A DNA stretch of 64,000 nt from Thermoflexia bacterium (GTDB taxonomy: Bacteria; Chloroflexota; Anaerolineae; B4-G1), in assembly GCA_011192155.1 (NCBI GenBank), contig DUEK01000008.1, positions 1 through 64,000 of the forward strand, written 5' to 3'. This document shows positions 51,567-59,606 of the stretch, in pieces. The position numbers were made by a program, and so were the translations under genes. Positions within the stretch are counted from its first letter, which is position 1. The number at the start of each line of letters is the position of its first letter. The notes under the pieces are model-generated. The model was not told the DNA's origin. It saw only the letters and a program-made list of their open reading frames with translations, and made no database searches.

Positions 51567-52718
51567 TCATACCTCCAATTCACCCCTGGCGGCGGCGACA
51601 GCCTTTTGCGCCGCGTCGGCCAGTGTTGTAGCCGTGATCAATTCGTAACCCGATTCAGCCAGAACCGCGCGTCCCTCTTCCTCGTTTGTCCCCACCAGCC
51701 GGGCGATCAATGGAACGTCCGGCTTGACCTCCTCAAAGGCAGTGATGATGCCTTTGGCGACCTCGTCGCAGCGCGTGATGCCGCCAAAGACGTTGAACAG
51801 CACGGCTTTGACGTTGGGGTCGGCCAGGATGAGGCGCAATGCTGTCGCCACGCGCTCCGACTTGGCCCCGCCGCCAATATCGAGGAAATTGGCCGGCGCG
51901 CCGCCAAAGTGCTTGGTGATGTCCATCGTCGCCATCGCCAGCCCGGCCCCGTTGACCATGCAGCCGATCTCGCCGTCGAGTTGGACATAGCTCAGGCCAG
52001 CCTCGCGCGCTTCCCGCTCAGTTTCCGTCTCTTCGTCCAGATCGCGCTTGGCGGCCAGGTCGGGGTGACGAAAGAGGCCATTATCGTCGAGCACCATCTT
52101 GCCGTCCACCGCCAGCAAGTCGCCTTCGGTGGTGACGATCAGCGGGTTGATCTCGGCCAGCGAGGCATCGCAGGCCACAAAAGTCTCGTACAGGCCGCGC
52201 GCGATGCGGTCGAAAGCCCGGCGGTGCTCGTCCGCCAGCCCGATACCCTTGAACAACTCGATGGTCTGATAGCCGCGCAGCCCCAGAAAGGGGTCAATGG
52301 CAATTCTTTTGATCGCGTCGGGGTTAGTGCGGGCGACTTCCTCGATCTCTACGCCGCCCTCAGATGAGGCCATCATCACCGGCCGGCGCGCGGCGCGGTC
52401 TATGACGATGCCCAGGTAGATTTCCTGCTGGATGTCGGCCGCCTCGTCCAGCAAGACCTTGCGCACGGGCAGCCCCTTGATCTCTAGCCCCAGGATTTCC
52501 TCGGCCAATTTTTGCGCCTCGTCGGGGGTCTGGGCCAGCTTGATGCCGCCGGCCTTGCCGCGCCCCCCCACCAACACCTGAGATTTGACGACGACGCGCC
52601 CGCCCAGTTTCTCGGCGATACGGCGCGCTTCAGCGGGCGTCGCGGCGACGTCTCCATCGGGAATCGGCACGCCGTGCGCGGCAAAGAGCCGTTTGGATTG
52701 ATACTCGTGTAGCTTCAC
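51567..52718 (-). CDS. sucC: Succinyl-CoA synthetase beta subunit
   Basis: 383 aa. ATP-grasp N-terminal part ([35 protein letters not shown]), nucleotide-specificity region, then the CoA-ligase domain with [20 protein letters not shown] and [16 protein letters not shown]. It binds the nucleotide and forms the heterodimer with SucD. First gene of the sucCD operon. The 553-bp gap upstream carries CACAGAG repeats and a tandem array, with no clear promoter recognised. Confidence 0.97.
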   Translation of the reverse strand: MKLHEYQSKRLFAAHGVPIPDGDVAATPAEARRIAEKLGGRVVVKSQVLVGGRGKAGGIKLAQTPDEAQKLAEEILGLEIKGLPVRKVLLDEAADIQQEIYLGIVIDRAARRPVMMASSEGGVEIEEVARTNPDAIKRIAIDPFLGLRGYQTIELFKGIGLADEHRRAFDRIARGLYETFVACDASLAEINPLIVTTEGDLLAVDGKMVLDDNGLFRHPDLAAKRDLDEETETEREAREAGLSYVQLDGEIGCMVNGAGLAMATMDITKHFGGAPANFLDIGGGAKSERVATALRLILADPNVKAVLFNVFGGITRCDEVAKGIITAFEEVKPDVPLIARLVGTNEEEGRAVLAESGYELITATTLADAAQKAVAAARGELEV

Positions 52719-52774
52719 TCGTTTACCTCCATTATTTACGGATTACGTCATTACGCATTGTTACTACTAAACCT

Positions 52775-52893
52775 GGGCTGTTACACAGAGTTTCACAGAG
52801 CATTCCACAGAAGAACACAGAGAAAAGGCCATTTTTGTTGTATTCTCCGTGAATCTCTGTGCCTTCTCAGTGGCTCTCTGTGTCCAAACCAGA
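52775..52893. repeat. CACAGAG-type dispersed repeat
   Basis: GTTACACAGAGTTTCACAGAG, ACACAGAGAAAAG, TTGTTGTATTCTCCGTG and CTCTGTGTCCAAACC follow in the same order as at 17160-17290. The window start (1-110) has a third, decayed relative. No coding capacity. Confidence 0.75.
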
Positions 52894-52903
52894 ATAGCCT
52901 GGG

Positions 52904-53166
52904 TTGATGCTTTGTTGCATGGGCCGCCCCCGGGACGGAGGCTGTGAGCGCTCTGTAGGCTCTAGCCCTCGTCCCCGAGGGCGATTTTTGGTAGAAAATT
53001 ACCCAAAAGTTGATGCTTTGTTGCATAGGCCGCCCCCGGGACGGAGTTCTAGATTTCCAAGGCTCTAGCCCTCGTCCCCGAGGGCGATTTTTGGTAGAAA
53101 ATTACCCAAAAGTTGATGCTTTGTTGCATGGGCCGCCCCCGGGACGGAGGCTGTGAGCGCTCTGTA
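52904..53166. repeat. Tandem repeat, about 104-bp unit, 2.5 copies
   Basis: Units begin TTGATGCTTTGTTGCAT at 52904, 53010 and 53113 and contain GGCCGCCCCCGGGACGGAG and the hairpin CCCTCGTCCCCGAGGG. Units 1 and 3 share GCTGTGAGCGCTCTGTA; unit 2 has TTCTAGATTTCCAAG in its place. It lies between sucC and the NUDIX gene. Confidence 0.9.
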
Positions 53167-53271
53167 CTGAGAGAGCATTAGAACTGAACAGCCCTGCGTT
53201 TCGATTATATCACAGCGCCCATACTGTGCAAGAAAGCGCCACTGTGATACAATCGAGGAAAGAAGGGTCGA

Positions 53272-53784
53272 ATGGGAAAAACCAATCAAAAAATCATCCC
53301 CCACCGTTACCAGGTCGTCCCGCGCACGTTGTGCTTTATCACTCACAGCGACGACGTCCTGTTGCTACGCGGAGACCCCGACAAGCGCATCTGGCCCAAC
53401 CTGTACAACGGCGTCGGCGGGCACGTAGAGCCGGGCGAGGACGTGTACGCCGCCGCCTTGCGCGAGATTCGGGAAGAGACGGGGCTAGAGGTACGCGACC
53501 TGCGGCTGCGGGGCGTGATCAACATCCCTGTGGACGAGCAGAGCAACACGGGTATCTTGATCTTTGTCTTTACCGCCACCTCAGCCACGCGGGACGTCCG
53601 CCCGTCAGACGAGGGCGCGCCGGAATGGGTGAGGCTCGACCATCTGCCGCAGTTGGATCTGGTCGAAGACCTCCCCACCCTGCTCCCTCGCGTGCTGGCG
53701 ATGGGGGCAGGCGATCCCCCCTTTTTTGCTCACTATCGCTACGACGAGCAGGGCCGGCTGACGATCACTTTTTCGGGTGCGTAG
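53272..53784 (+). CDS. NUDIX hydrolase
   Basis: 170 aa. The Nudix box is intact: GHVEPGEDVYAAALREIREE then TGLEV, with the metal-binding REIREE. The N-terminal strand reads TLCFITHSDDVLLLRGDPDK. It hydrolyses a nucleoside diphosphate linked to another group. The length and the PEWVRLDHLPQLDLVEDLP stretch resemble the MutT/8-oxo-dGTPase-like group, but substrate choice is not readable. Ribosome site AAAGAAGGG; a TACAAT box at 53248 may be its -10. Ended by the hairpin at 53821. Confidence 0.92.
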   Translation: MGKTNQKIIPHRYQVVPRTLCFITHSDDVLLLRGDPDKRIWPNLYNGVGGHVEPGEDVYAAALREIREETGLEVRDLRLRGVINIPVDEQSNTGILIFVFTATSATRDVRPSDEGAPEWVRLDHLPQLDLVEDLPTLLPRVLAMGAGDPPFFAHYRYDEQGRLTITFSGA

Positions 53785-53820
53785 GTCGGAATGTCATTCC
53801 GACAGCAATTCCCGTTTTGT

Positions 53821-53850
53821 AGCCGCGATTTCCAAATCGCGGCTGTTTTT
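53821..53850 (+). terminator. Terminator after the NUDIX gene
   Basis: AGCCGCGATTT / AAATCGCGGCT hairpin followed by GTTTTT. Just before it, at 53786-53802, the palindrome TCGGAATGTCATTCCGA adds a second stem. Confidence 0.75.
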
Positions 53851-53861
53851 CCGCGTAAAGC

Positions 53862-54029
53862 GCCCTGCGCGATTGCGAAATCGCGGCTATGACCTGACTT
53901 TTCCCCCATAACGGGAATTGCTGAGGTACAAGTTGAGCGTTGCCTGGAAAGAAAAAGCAGCCCTGCGCGATTGCGAAATCGCGGCTACGACCTGACTTTT
54001 CCCCCATAACGGGAATTGCTGAGGTACAA
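53862..54029. repeat. 70-bp direct repeat, two units
   Basis: Units at 53862-53931 and 53960-54029 differ at one base. Each has the hairpin GCGATTGCGAAATCGC and ends with ACGGGAATTGCTGAGG. An inverted piece of the unit (CAGCAATTCCCGT) lies at 53803. Non-coding. Confidence 0.88.
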
Positions 54030-54048
54030 TAAGGGAGCGGCCTGTTAC

Positions 54049-54256
54049 TCAGTGGGATACGTCGCTTATCTCGGTGGGATACGCCACTTATCTCAGTGAG
54101 ATACGTCACTTATCTCGGTTAGATACATCACTTATCTCGGTGAGATACGTCACTTATCTCAGTGGGATACGTCACTTATCTCAGTGGGATACATCGCTTA
54201 TCCCGGTGGGATACGTCACTTATCTCGGTTAGATACGTCACTTATCCCGAAGGATA
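54049..54256. repeat. 22-bp tandem array, nine units
   Basis: Consensus TCRGTGRGATACGTCACTTATC. Nine contiguous units fill 54049-54246 with a degenerate tenth after it. Each unit holds GATA and TATC half-sites 7 bp apart, so the same face of the helix is presented every two turns. There are no spacers, so it is not a CRISPR array. The array ends 26 bp before a promoter that points to the restriction-modification gene. Confidence 0.93.
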
Positions 54257-54281
54257 CCCTGGACAAATGGCGGGGCGGCGT

Positions 54282-54309
54282 TTGCACACGGGCCGTTGTT
54301 GAGTATAAT
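54282..54309 (+). promoter_or_regulatory. Promoter candidate for the MmeI-like gene
   Basis: TTGCAC, 16 bp, TATAAT. The start would lie near 54316, giving a leader of about 240 nt that includes the inverted copy of the 150-bp repeat. Confidence 0.6.
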
Positions 54310-54381
54310 AGTGGCGCTCGCGTCGGCCTATGACAAAACCAACCTGAACCTATATTTCGCACCCTGACGCAGCCTATTTGT

Positions 54382-54532
54382 ATCTTTTTCAAAAAGTCGG
54401 GGAAAGAAACCAGGTTTTTCAGAAAAAACCTGGTTTCTCACTGACTTCAGACGGCGAATCTGCCCAAATTGGGTTCGGGAGAACAAAGTGGCAAGCTCCA
54501 AATCAAGTTGTCCAGAGGTGCGGAAAATAGGC
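54382..54532 (-). repeat. Inverted copy of the 150-bp dispersed repeat
   Basis: Complement of 6086-6235 with only a few differences, including the central AGAAACCAGG palindrome. The extension 54360-54382 matches the end of the 6326-6420 copy. It lies between the promoter and the start of the MmeI-like gene. Confidence 0.88.
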
Positions 54533-54555
54533 TGAAACACACAAAAGGCTAACCC

Positions 54556-57357
54556 ATGCTACCCACCCTCTCCGCCCAAGAATTCGTCGCCAAATGGCGC
54601 AACGTCACCCTAAAAGAACGCTCCGCCGCACAAGAACACTTTATCGACCTCTGCCGCCTGGTCGGCCATCCCACCCCGGCGGAAAAAGACCCCACCGGGC
54701 AGACCTTTGCCTTCGAGATGGGCGCGACCAAGCAGCGCGGCGGGCAGGGTTGGGCCGACGTGTGGTACAAGGGCCACTTTGCGTGGGAGTACAAGGGCAA
54801 GCACAAGAACCTCGACCGGGCCTATCAACAGTTGCTCCAATACCGCGAGGCGTTGCAGAACCCGCCCTTGCTGGTGGTATCCGATATGGAGCAGATCATC
54901 GTCCACACCAACTTTACCAACACCGTCAAGCGCGTCGCGCGCATTGGGCTGGATGACCTGCTCGAACCGGAAGGCCAAGAGCGGTTAAAGGCAATCTTTT
55001 TCGAGCCGCAACGCTTTCGCGCCCCGCAGACGACGGAGCAGGTGACCCAGGAAGCGGCGAACCAGTTCGCCCGTCTGGCCGACTTGTTGCGCCGCTATGG
55101 GGCCGAGCCGCAACAGGCGGCCCATTTCCTGATCCGGCTGCTCTTTTGCCTGTTCGCCGAGGACATTGGCCTCTTGCCCAAGGACTTGTTCACGCGCCTG
55201 GTCAACCAGACGCACAGAAACACCGCCGCCTTTGCCGGGCAGTTGCGCCAATTGTTCCAGGCAATGTCTACCGGGGGATGGTTCGGCGCGGACGAGATCG
55301 CCAACTTTGACGGGCGCGTGTTCGACGACGCCACAGTGCTGGAATTGGACAGCGACAGCCTCGACATCCTCGCGCGCGTCAGCGGCCTCGACTGGTCGAG
55401 CATCGAGCCTTCTATCTTTGGCACGCTGTTCGAGCGCAGCCTCGACCCGGACAAACGCTCGCAGCTTGGCGCGCATTACACCGGCAGGGACGACATTCTG
55501 CTGATCGTCGAACCGGTGCTGATGACGCCCCTGCGCCGCCGTTGGGCCGAGGTGCAAACAGAGGCCCGCGAGCTGGCCCGCCGCGCCGCCGAGTCAAAGA
55601 CCCCGCGCACGCGCGACAACCGCCAGCGCGAGTTGAGCAATCTACTGATGGGCTTTGCGGGCGAGATCGCCCAGGTGCGCGTGCTCGACCCGGCCTGCGG
55701 CAGCGGCAACTTTTTGTACGTGGCCCTCAAGCAACTGCTCGACCTGTGGAAAGAGGTCTCTACACTGGCGCGCGACCTGGGGCTGCCCATGATGTCCCCC
55801 CTGCCCACGCTCTCCCCCTCGCCCGCCCAACTGCACGGCATCGAGGTCAACGAGTACGCGCACCAACTGGCCCAGGCGACGGTGTGGATTGGCTATATCC
55901 AGTGGCTGCACGAGAACGGCTTTGGCGTGCCCCCCGAGCCGATCCTCAAACCATTGGACACGATCCGGCGCATGGACGCCATCCTGGCCTACGACGAGCA
56001 GGGGCAGCCGGTAGAGCCGGAATGGCCGGAGGCGGATGTGGTGATTGGGAATCCGCCTTTTTTGGGTGGCAATAAGATACGGTCCGAGTTGGGTGACGAC
56101 TGTGTTGAATCACTGTTCAGACTCTATGATGGCCGTGTACCGGCATCAGCCGACTTTGTGTGTTACTGGTTTGAGAAAGCACAGGCAATGGTTGAGGCTC
56201 AAAAAGTGAAACGAGTTGGATTGCTGGCAACGCAAGCGATTCGCGGTGGCGCGAATCGAACAATTTTAGACCGGATCAAAGAAATTGGAAACATATTTTG
56301 GGCACAATCTGACCGTGATTGGATTCTTGATGGTGCAACTGTACACGTCTCAATGATAGGATTCGACAACGGTACAGAGAAAGATTACGAACTTGATGGT
56401 GCCCAGGTCAAAAAGATCAATTCTGACTTGACATCCACAGTCGATTTGACACAAGCCAAAAAGCTGAGTGAGAATGAATCTCTAGTCTTTGGTGGAACAA
56501 AAAAGGGTGGGGCATTTGATATCTCTGATAATCTTGCAGAACACTTTTTAAGTCTTCGAGGTAATCCAAATGGACGACCCAATAGTGATGTTATCAAACC
56601 TTGGGTTAACGGACGAGCTCTAGTCGGGAATCCCGGAAAAACGTGGATAGTGGATTTCGGTGTTGATATGAGCCAAGAAGATGCAAGTTTATATGAAGGC
56701 CCATTTGAATACATTAAAGAGCATGTCTACCCAGTTCGTTCAAAGAATCGAATGGCTCGTAGACGCAAGTACTGGTGGCTACACTCAGTTACAGGCCCAG
56801 CAATGAGGAAAGCTGTAGCTGGATTTTCAAGGTTTATAGCCACACCTCGCGTTTCTAAGTATCGTATTTTTGTATGGGTTTCATCAAACACAATACCTGA
56901 TGATGGAGTCTATATCTTTGCGAGAGAAGACAATTACTTTTTTGGTATTGTCCACTCGAAAATCCACGAGCTTTGGGCACGAGGTACAGGGACACAACTC
57001 CGCGATGCGGTCAGTGGTTTTCGCTATACACCTAGAACATGCTTCGAAACCTTCCCCTTCCCCTGGCCGCCCGATCAAGAACCCCAGGACGACGCCCGCG
57101 TGCAAGCCATCGCCCAGGCCGCCCGCGAGCTGGTCGAAAAGCGGGATCGCTGGCTCAACCCGGAGGGCGCGACAGAGAAAGAACTGAAAAAGCGCACCCT
57201 GACCAAGCTCTACAATGCCCGCCCCACCTGGCTAGACCTGGCCCACCAAAAGCTCGACCGGGCCGTTCTGGACGGGTACGGCTGGCCCCACGGCTTGAGC
57301 GACGAAGAAATCCTGGAACGGCTGCTGGCGCTCAATTTGGAGCGGGCAGGAGTGTGA
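54556..57357 (+). CDS. MmeI-like single-chain type IIL restriction-modification enzyme
   Basis: 933 aa. The N-terminal nuclease has the PD-ExK pattern: Asp68 in GWADVW, Glu78 and Lys80 in AWEYKGK, the spacing I recall for MmeI. A helical spacer follows (about 160-370). The adenine methyltransferase has motif I LDPACGSGNF (377-386) and motif IV GNPPF (498-502). The target-recognition domain and C-terminal helices follow (WWLHSVTGPAMRKA, ENYFFGIVHSKI-type core, FETFPFPWPP). One protein thus cuts and methylates. From about 56050 to 57045 the base composition turns clearly AT-richer than on both sides, covering post-motif-IV and the recognition domain. No partner gene is adjacent. Confidence 0.87.
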   Translation: MLPTLSAQEFVAKWRNVTLKERSAAQEHFIDLCRLVGHPTPAEKDPTGQTFAFEMGATKQRGGQGWADVWYKGHFAWEYKGKHKNLDRAYQQLLQYREALQNPPLLVVSDMEQIIVHTNFTNTVKRVARIGLDDLLEPEGQERLKAIFFEPQRFRAPQTTEQVTQEAANQFARLADLLRRYGAEPQQAAHFLIRLLFCLFAEDIGLLPKDLFTRLVNQTHRNTAAFAGQLRQLFQAMSTGGWFGADEIANFDGRVFDDATVLELDSDSLDILARVSGLDWSSIEPSIFGTLFERSLDPDKRSQLGAHYTGRDDILLIVEPVLMTPLRRRWAEVQTEARELARRAAESKTPRTRDNRQRELSNLLMGFAGEIAQVRVLDPACGSGNFLYVALKQLLDLWKEVSTLARDLGLPMMSPLPTLSPSPAQLHGIEVNEYAHQLAQATVWIGYIQWLHENGFGVPPEPILKPLDTIRRMDAILAYDEQGQPVEPEWPEADVVIGNPPFLGGNKIRSELGDDCVESLFRLYDGRVPASADFVCYWFEKAQAMVEAQKVKRVGLLATQAIRGGANRTILDRIKEIGNIFWAQSDRDWILDGATVHVSMIGFDNGTEKDYELDGAQVKKINSDLTSTVDLTQAKKLSENESLVFGGTKKGGAFDISDNLAEHFLSLRGNPNGRPNSDVIKPWVNGRALVGNPGKTWIVDFGVDMSQEDASLYEGPFEYIKEHVYPVRSKNRMARRRKYWWLHSVTGPAMRKAVAGFSRFIATPRVSKYRIFVWVSSNTIPDDGVYIFAREDNYFFGIVHSKIHELWARGTGTQLRDAVSGFRYTPRTCFETFPFPWPPDQEPQDDARVQAIAQAARELVEKRDRWLNPEGATEKELKKRTLTKLYNARPTWLDLAHQKLDRAVLDGYGWPHGLSDEEILERLLALNLERAGV

Positions 57358-57366
57358 AGCGGTCAA

Positions 57367-59145
57367 TCAGCTCACGCCGCGCACCGCCTCAAAGAACGCC
57401 CCATAGATCGGTTCTTTGGGCTCGTCGCGCGTATCCACGATGCCCGAGCCTCTCATCTTGTTCGACCAGGCGAACCAAAAGACCACCGGCACCCGTTCCC
57501 GATAGCGCTGCTCCACCTCAGCGTAGACGGCTCTCAGATACTCCCCGATCTCGTCCCAGTGATAATCGCTATCGTCCGCCAGTGACCAGTCGTCTATCGG
57601 CACGCCGATCTCGGTGATCCAGATGGGAATATCGGGCAGCCCCTGTGTGACTATGTGCAAATAGTCGCGCAGTTGACCGAACATGGTCAGGTGTGGGATC
57701 TCTGTGATGCCGGCCGGATACTGCCCATAAGGGTGCATCCCGACCGCGTCTATGGGCCAGTCGTCCATCAAGGCGCGGGTCTGCCGGACATAGTCCACGT
57801 TGGCCTGCGCGCCCCCGCACACACCGCCGAACACAACCAGCGCCTCGTCATCCTCCTCTTTGATGGCCCGCGCCGCCGGAAGCAGGATAGAGGCATAGGT
57901 CTCTGGCTCGACGTAGATGGAGGTGCCCGCGCCGTGCTCGTTATCGCCCTCGTTCCAAATCTGATAAGCGGCCACCCGGCCACGGAAGCGGCGCGCCACT
58001 CCCCGCGCATAGTCGGCGAACTCGCGCGTGTAGCGGGGCCAGTCGCCGTGGTCCCAGGGGCCGTGCCCCCAAAAGGACTCCCAGTTGAGGATCATCAGGG
58101 TCTTGATACCGGCGGCCCGATAAGCATCCACGATCTCGCCATAGTGGGCGAGCGATTCCTCCAGCGTCATATCCGGCAGCACGCTGTCTTTGAATACAAA
58201 GCGCGCCCACCCCACCCCCTCCAACTCCTCGACGGTAGGCAGGCGGTGCGGGCTGTGGCCCGGCTGAGAAGGGGGGTGAGGGGCCAAGTTGATGCCGTAA
58301 CGATCGGGCTGCTTGGGCATCTCCCACCCTGGAGCCACTATCTCGCCGCCGGCTGGTTCGCCAAGCGCAAAGCCCCGGATCAGCGGGTACAGGCTGGGGT
58401 CAATGGTGTGGATAGCGTAGAGGCTGAAAAAGGTCGGCTCGTGGGCCGCCAGCCGGTCGAGCCAGGGCTGGAACTCGTTCGCCGTCAGCAGCCGCAGTTC
58501 GGGTATCTCATGGAACGGGCCTAGCGCGGGGTACATCGCTGGCTTGAAGGTCAGAGCGGAGTAAAAGCTCTCGTACTGCGCATAGGTCCACTCGTCAATC
58601 ACCGTCTCCGCCTGGTCGGCCGGGCCCACCTGGGTGTCGGAGCGATAGAAGATGGAGTAGGCCATCGGCATCAGCCCGCCCTGGCATAGTGTGTTCAACG
58701 TCGCGTAGGGCAAGTCGCTGTGACCGTCAATGTTGGGGAACGAGCAGTTATAGACCCGGCGCGGGTCCACGCCGTGCGAGATGGCGTACTCTACCAAACG
58801 CTGCGCTTGGTCATGTTTGCCGTCGCACTGATCCTCGACGTCCAAGATCACGCCCTGGTAACCGTCGGCAAAGGCGCGCAGGATGAGCTGGGCCTCCTGC
58901 TCCGGATGCAACAGGCGCATAAATATCCAGGCCAGCGGTACCAGGCCGGCGTCCGAGATCTGCCGGCGCGCGGAGGCGGCGTGATCGTAATACACAGTTC
59001 TGCGCACACCATTGTCGAATTCGGGCGTATCGCCCACTTTGGCCAGAACGTGGGTGACGCCCATCGGCTCCGCTTGCTGGGTTGCCTGCGTCACGTGCTC
59101 GGCCGTCACGGTCCACACACCCTTTCCAGAAAGTATAATACTCAT
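57367..59145 (-). CDS. Cytosolic clan GH-A glycoside hydrolase with N-terminal barrel-like domain
   Basis: 592 aa with no signal peptide. The C-terminal half (about 300-592) is a TIM barrel of clan GH-A type: acid/base Glu399 in YQIWNEGDNEHG and nucleophile Glu512 in IPIWITEIGVP, with VVFWFAWSN on the last strand, resembling GH39 or GH5. The N-terminal half (SGKGVWTVTAEHVTQAT, GVTHVLAKVGDT, GYQGVILDVEDQCDG) looks like a second barrel of the GH25/DUF1906 sort. GGGAGGGAG stands before the ATG at 59145. It converges on the MmeI-like gene with 9 bp between stops. Substrate unknown. Confidence 0.75.
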   Translation of the reverse strand: MSIILSGKGVWTVTAEHVTQATQQAEPMGVTHVLAKVGDTPEFDNGVRRTVYYDHAASARRQISDAGLVPLAWIFMRLLHPEQEAQLILRAFADGYQGVILDVEDQCDGKHDQAQRLVEYAISHGVDPRRVYNCSFPNIDGHSDLPYATLNTLCQGGLMPMAYSIFYRSDTQVGPADQAETVIDEWTYAQYESFYSALTFKPAMYPALGPFHEIPELRLLTANEFQPWLDRLAAHEPTFFSLYAIHTIDPSLYPLIRGFALGEPAGGEIVAPGWEMPKQPDRYGINLAPHPPSQPGHSPHRLPTVEELEGVGWARFVFKDSVLPDMTLEESLAHYGEIVDAYRAAGIKTLMILNWESFWGHGPWDHGDWPRYTREFADYARGVARRFRGRVAAYQIWNEGDNEHGAGTSIYVEPETYASILLPAARAIKEEDDEALVVFGGVCGGAQANVDYVRQTRALMDDWPIDAVGMHPYGQYPAGITEIPHLTMFGQLRDYLHIVTQGLPDIPIWITEIGVPIDDWSLADDSDYHWDEIGEYLRAVYAEVEQRYRERVPVVFWFAWSNKMRGSGIVDTRDEPKEPIYGAFFEAVRGVS

Positions 59146-59156
59146 CGTCTCCCTCC

Positions 59157-59570
59157 CTATTTACTCAGGAACTTTTCGCAAGCCCCGCGCCACAGCGCCG
59201 GCTTGCGCGTCATCTGTTTGACTGTGACATCGGCAAAATGGGGCATCAATTGCGCCAGCACGGCTGGAAGCTCATCCCACTGATCGTTGTAGATTATGGC
59301 GCCCAGTTCATCGGCGGCAGGCTCCGTCCAGCGCCATTGCTCGCGGAATCGCTCAGCCTTCATCCAATAATCCCGTTTCTCCCAGGCCTCGATCGTCCGG
59401 TCAACAGTATCCGCGATGCCATGCAGAGAGAAAACGATGAGAGCGGCTAAATCTTTGGCCTCGTCATCCAACTGCGCTTTCTGACTCAGTCGCCGCAGCG
59501 CCTCGGCGATGGTGCGGCGGTGATAGTTGCGGGCCTTGCCCGGCCCTTGGGTAGTGACAACTCGACTCAT
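59157..59570 (-). CDS. Hypothetical 137-aa protein
   Basis: Helical, soluble protein without signal or membrane segment. Features: TIAEALRRLSQKAQLDDEAK at the start, AALIVFSLHGIADTVDRTIE, and YWMKAERFREQWRWTEPAAD with several Trp. It lies 11 bp before the glycoside hydrolase gene and 36 bp after the HEAT-repeat gene, all on one strand, so co-transcription is likely. I recognise no family. Confidence 0.7.
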   Translation of the reverse strand: MSRVVTTQGPGKARNYHRRTIAEALRRLSQKAQLDDEAKDLAALIVFSLHGIADTVDRTIEAWEKRDYWMKAERFREQWRWTEPAADELGAIIYNDQWDELPAVLAQLMPHFADVTVKQMTRKPALWRGACEKFLSK

Positions 59571-59606
59571 TAAGAACTGTTCCTTTCACGCTTCATCCTA
59601 CCGGTA

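Noticed and set aside
51555-52367. 270-aa plus-strand frame opposite sucC
   Set aside because: Antisense of an unmistakable succinyl-CoA synthetase gene.
54049-54256. CRISPR-like array
   Set aside because: The 22-bp units touch each other with no spacers, and no cas gene lies in the window.
57655-58524. 289-aa plus-strand frame opposite the GH-A hydrolase
   Set aside because: Antisense of a gene with intact catalytic motifs and a strong ribosome site.
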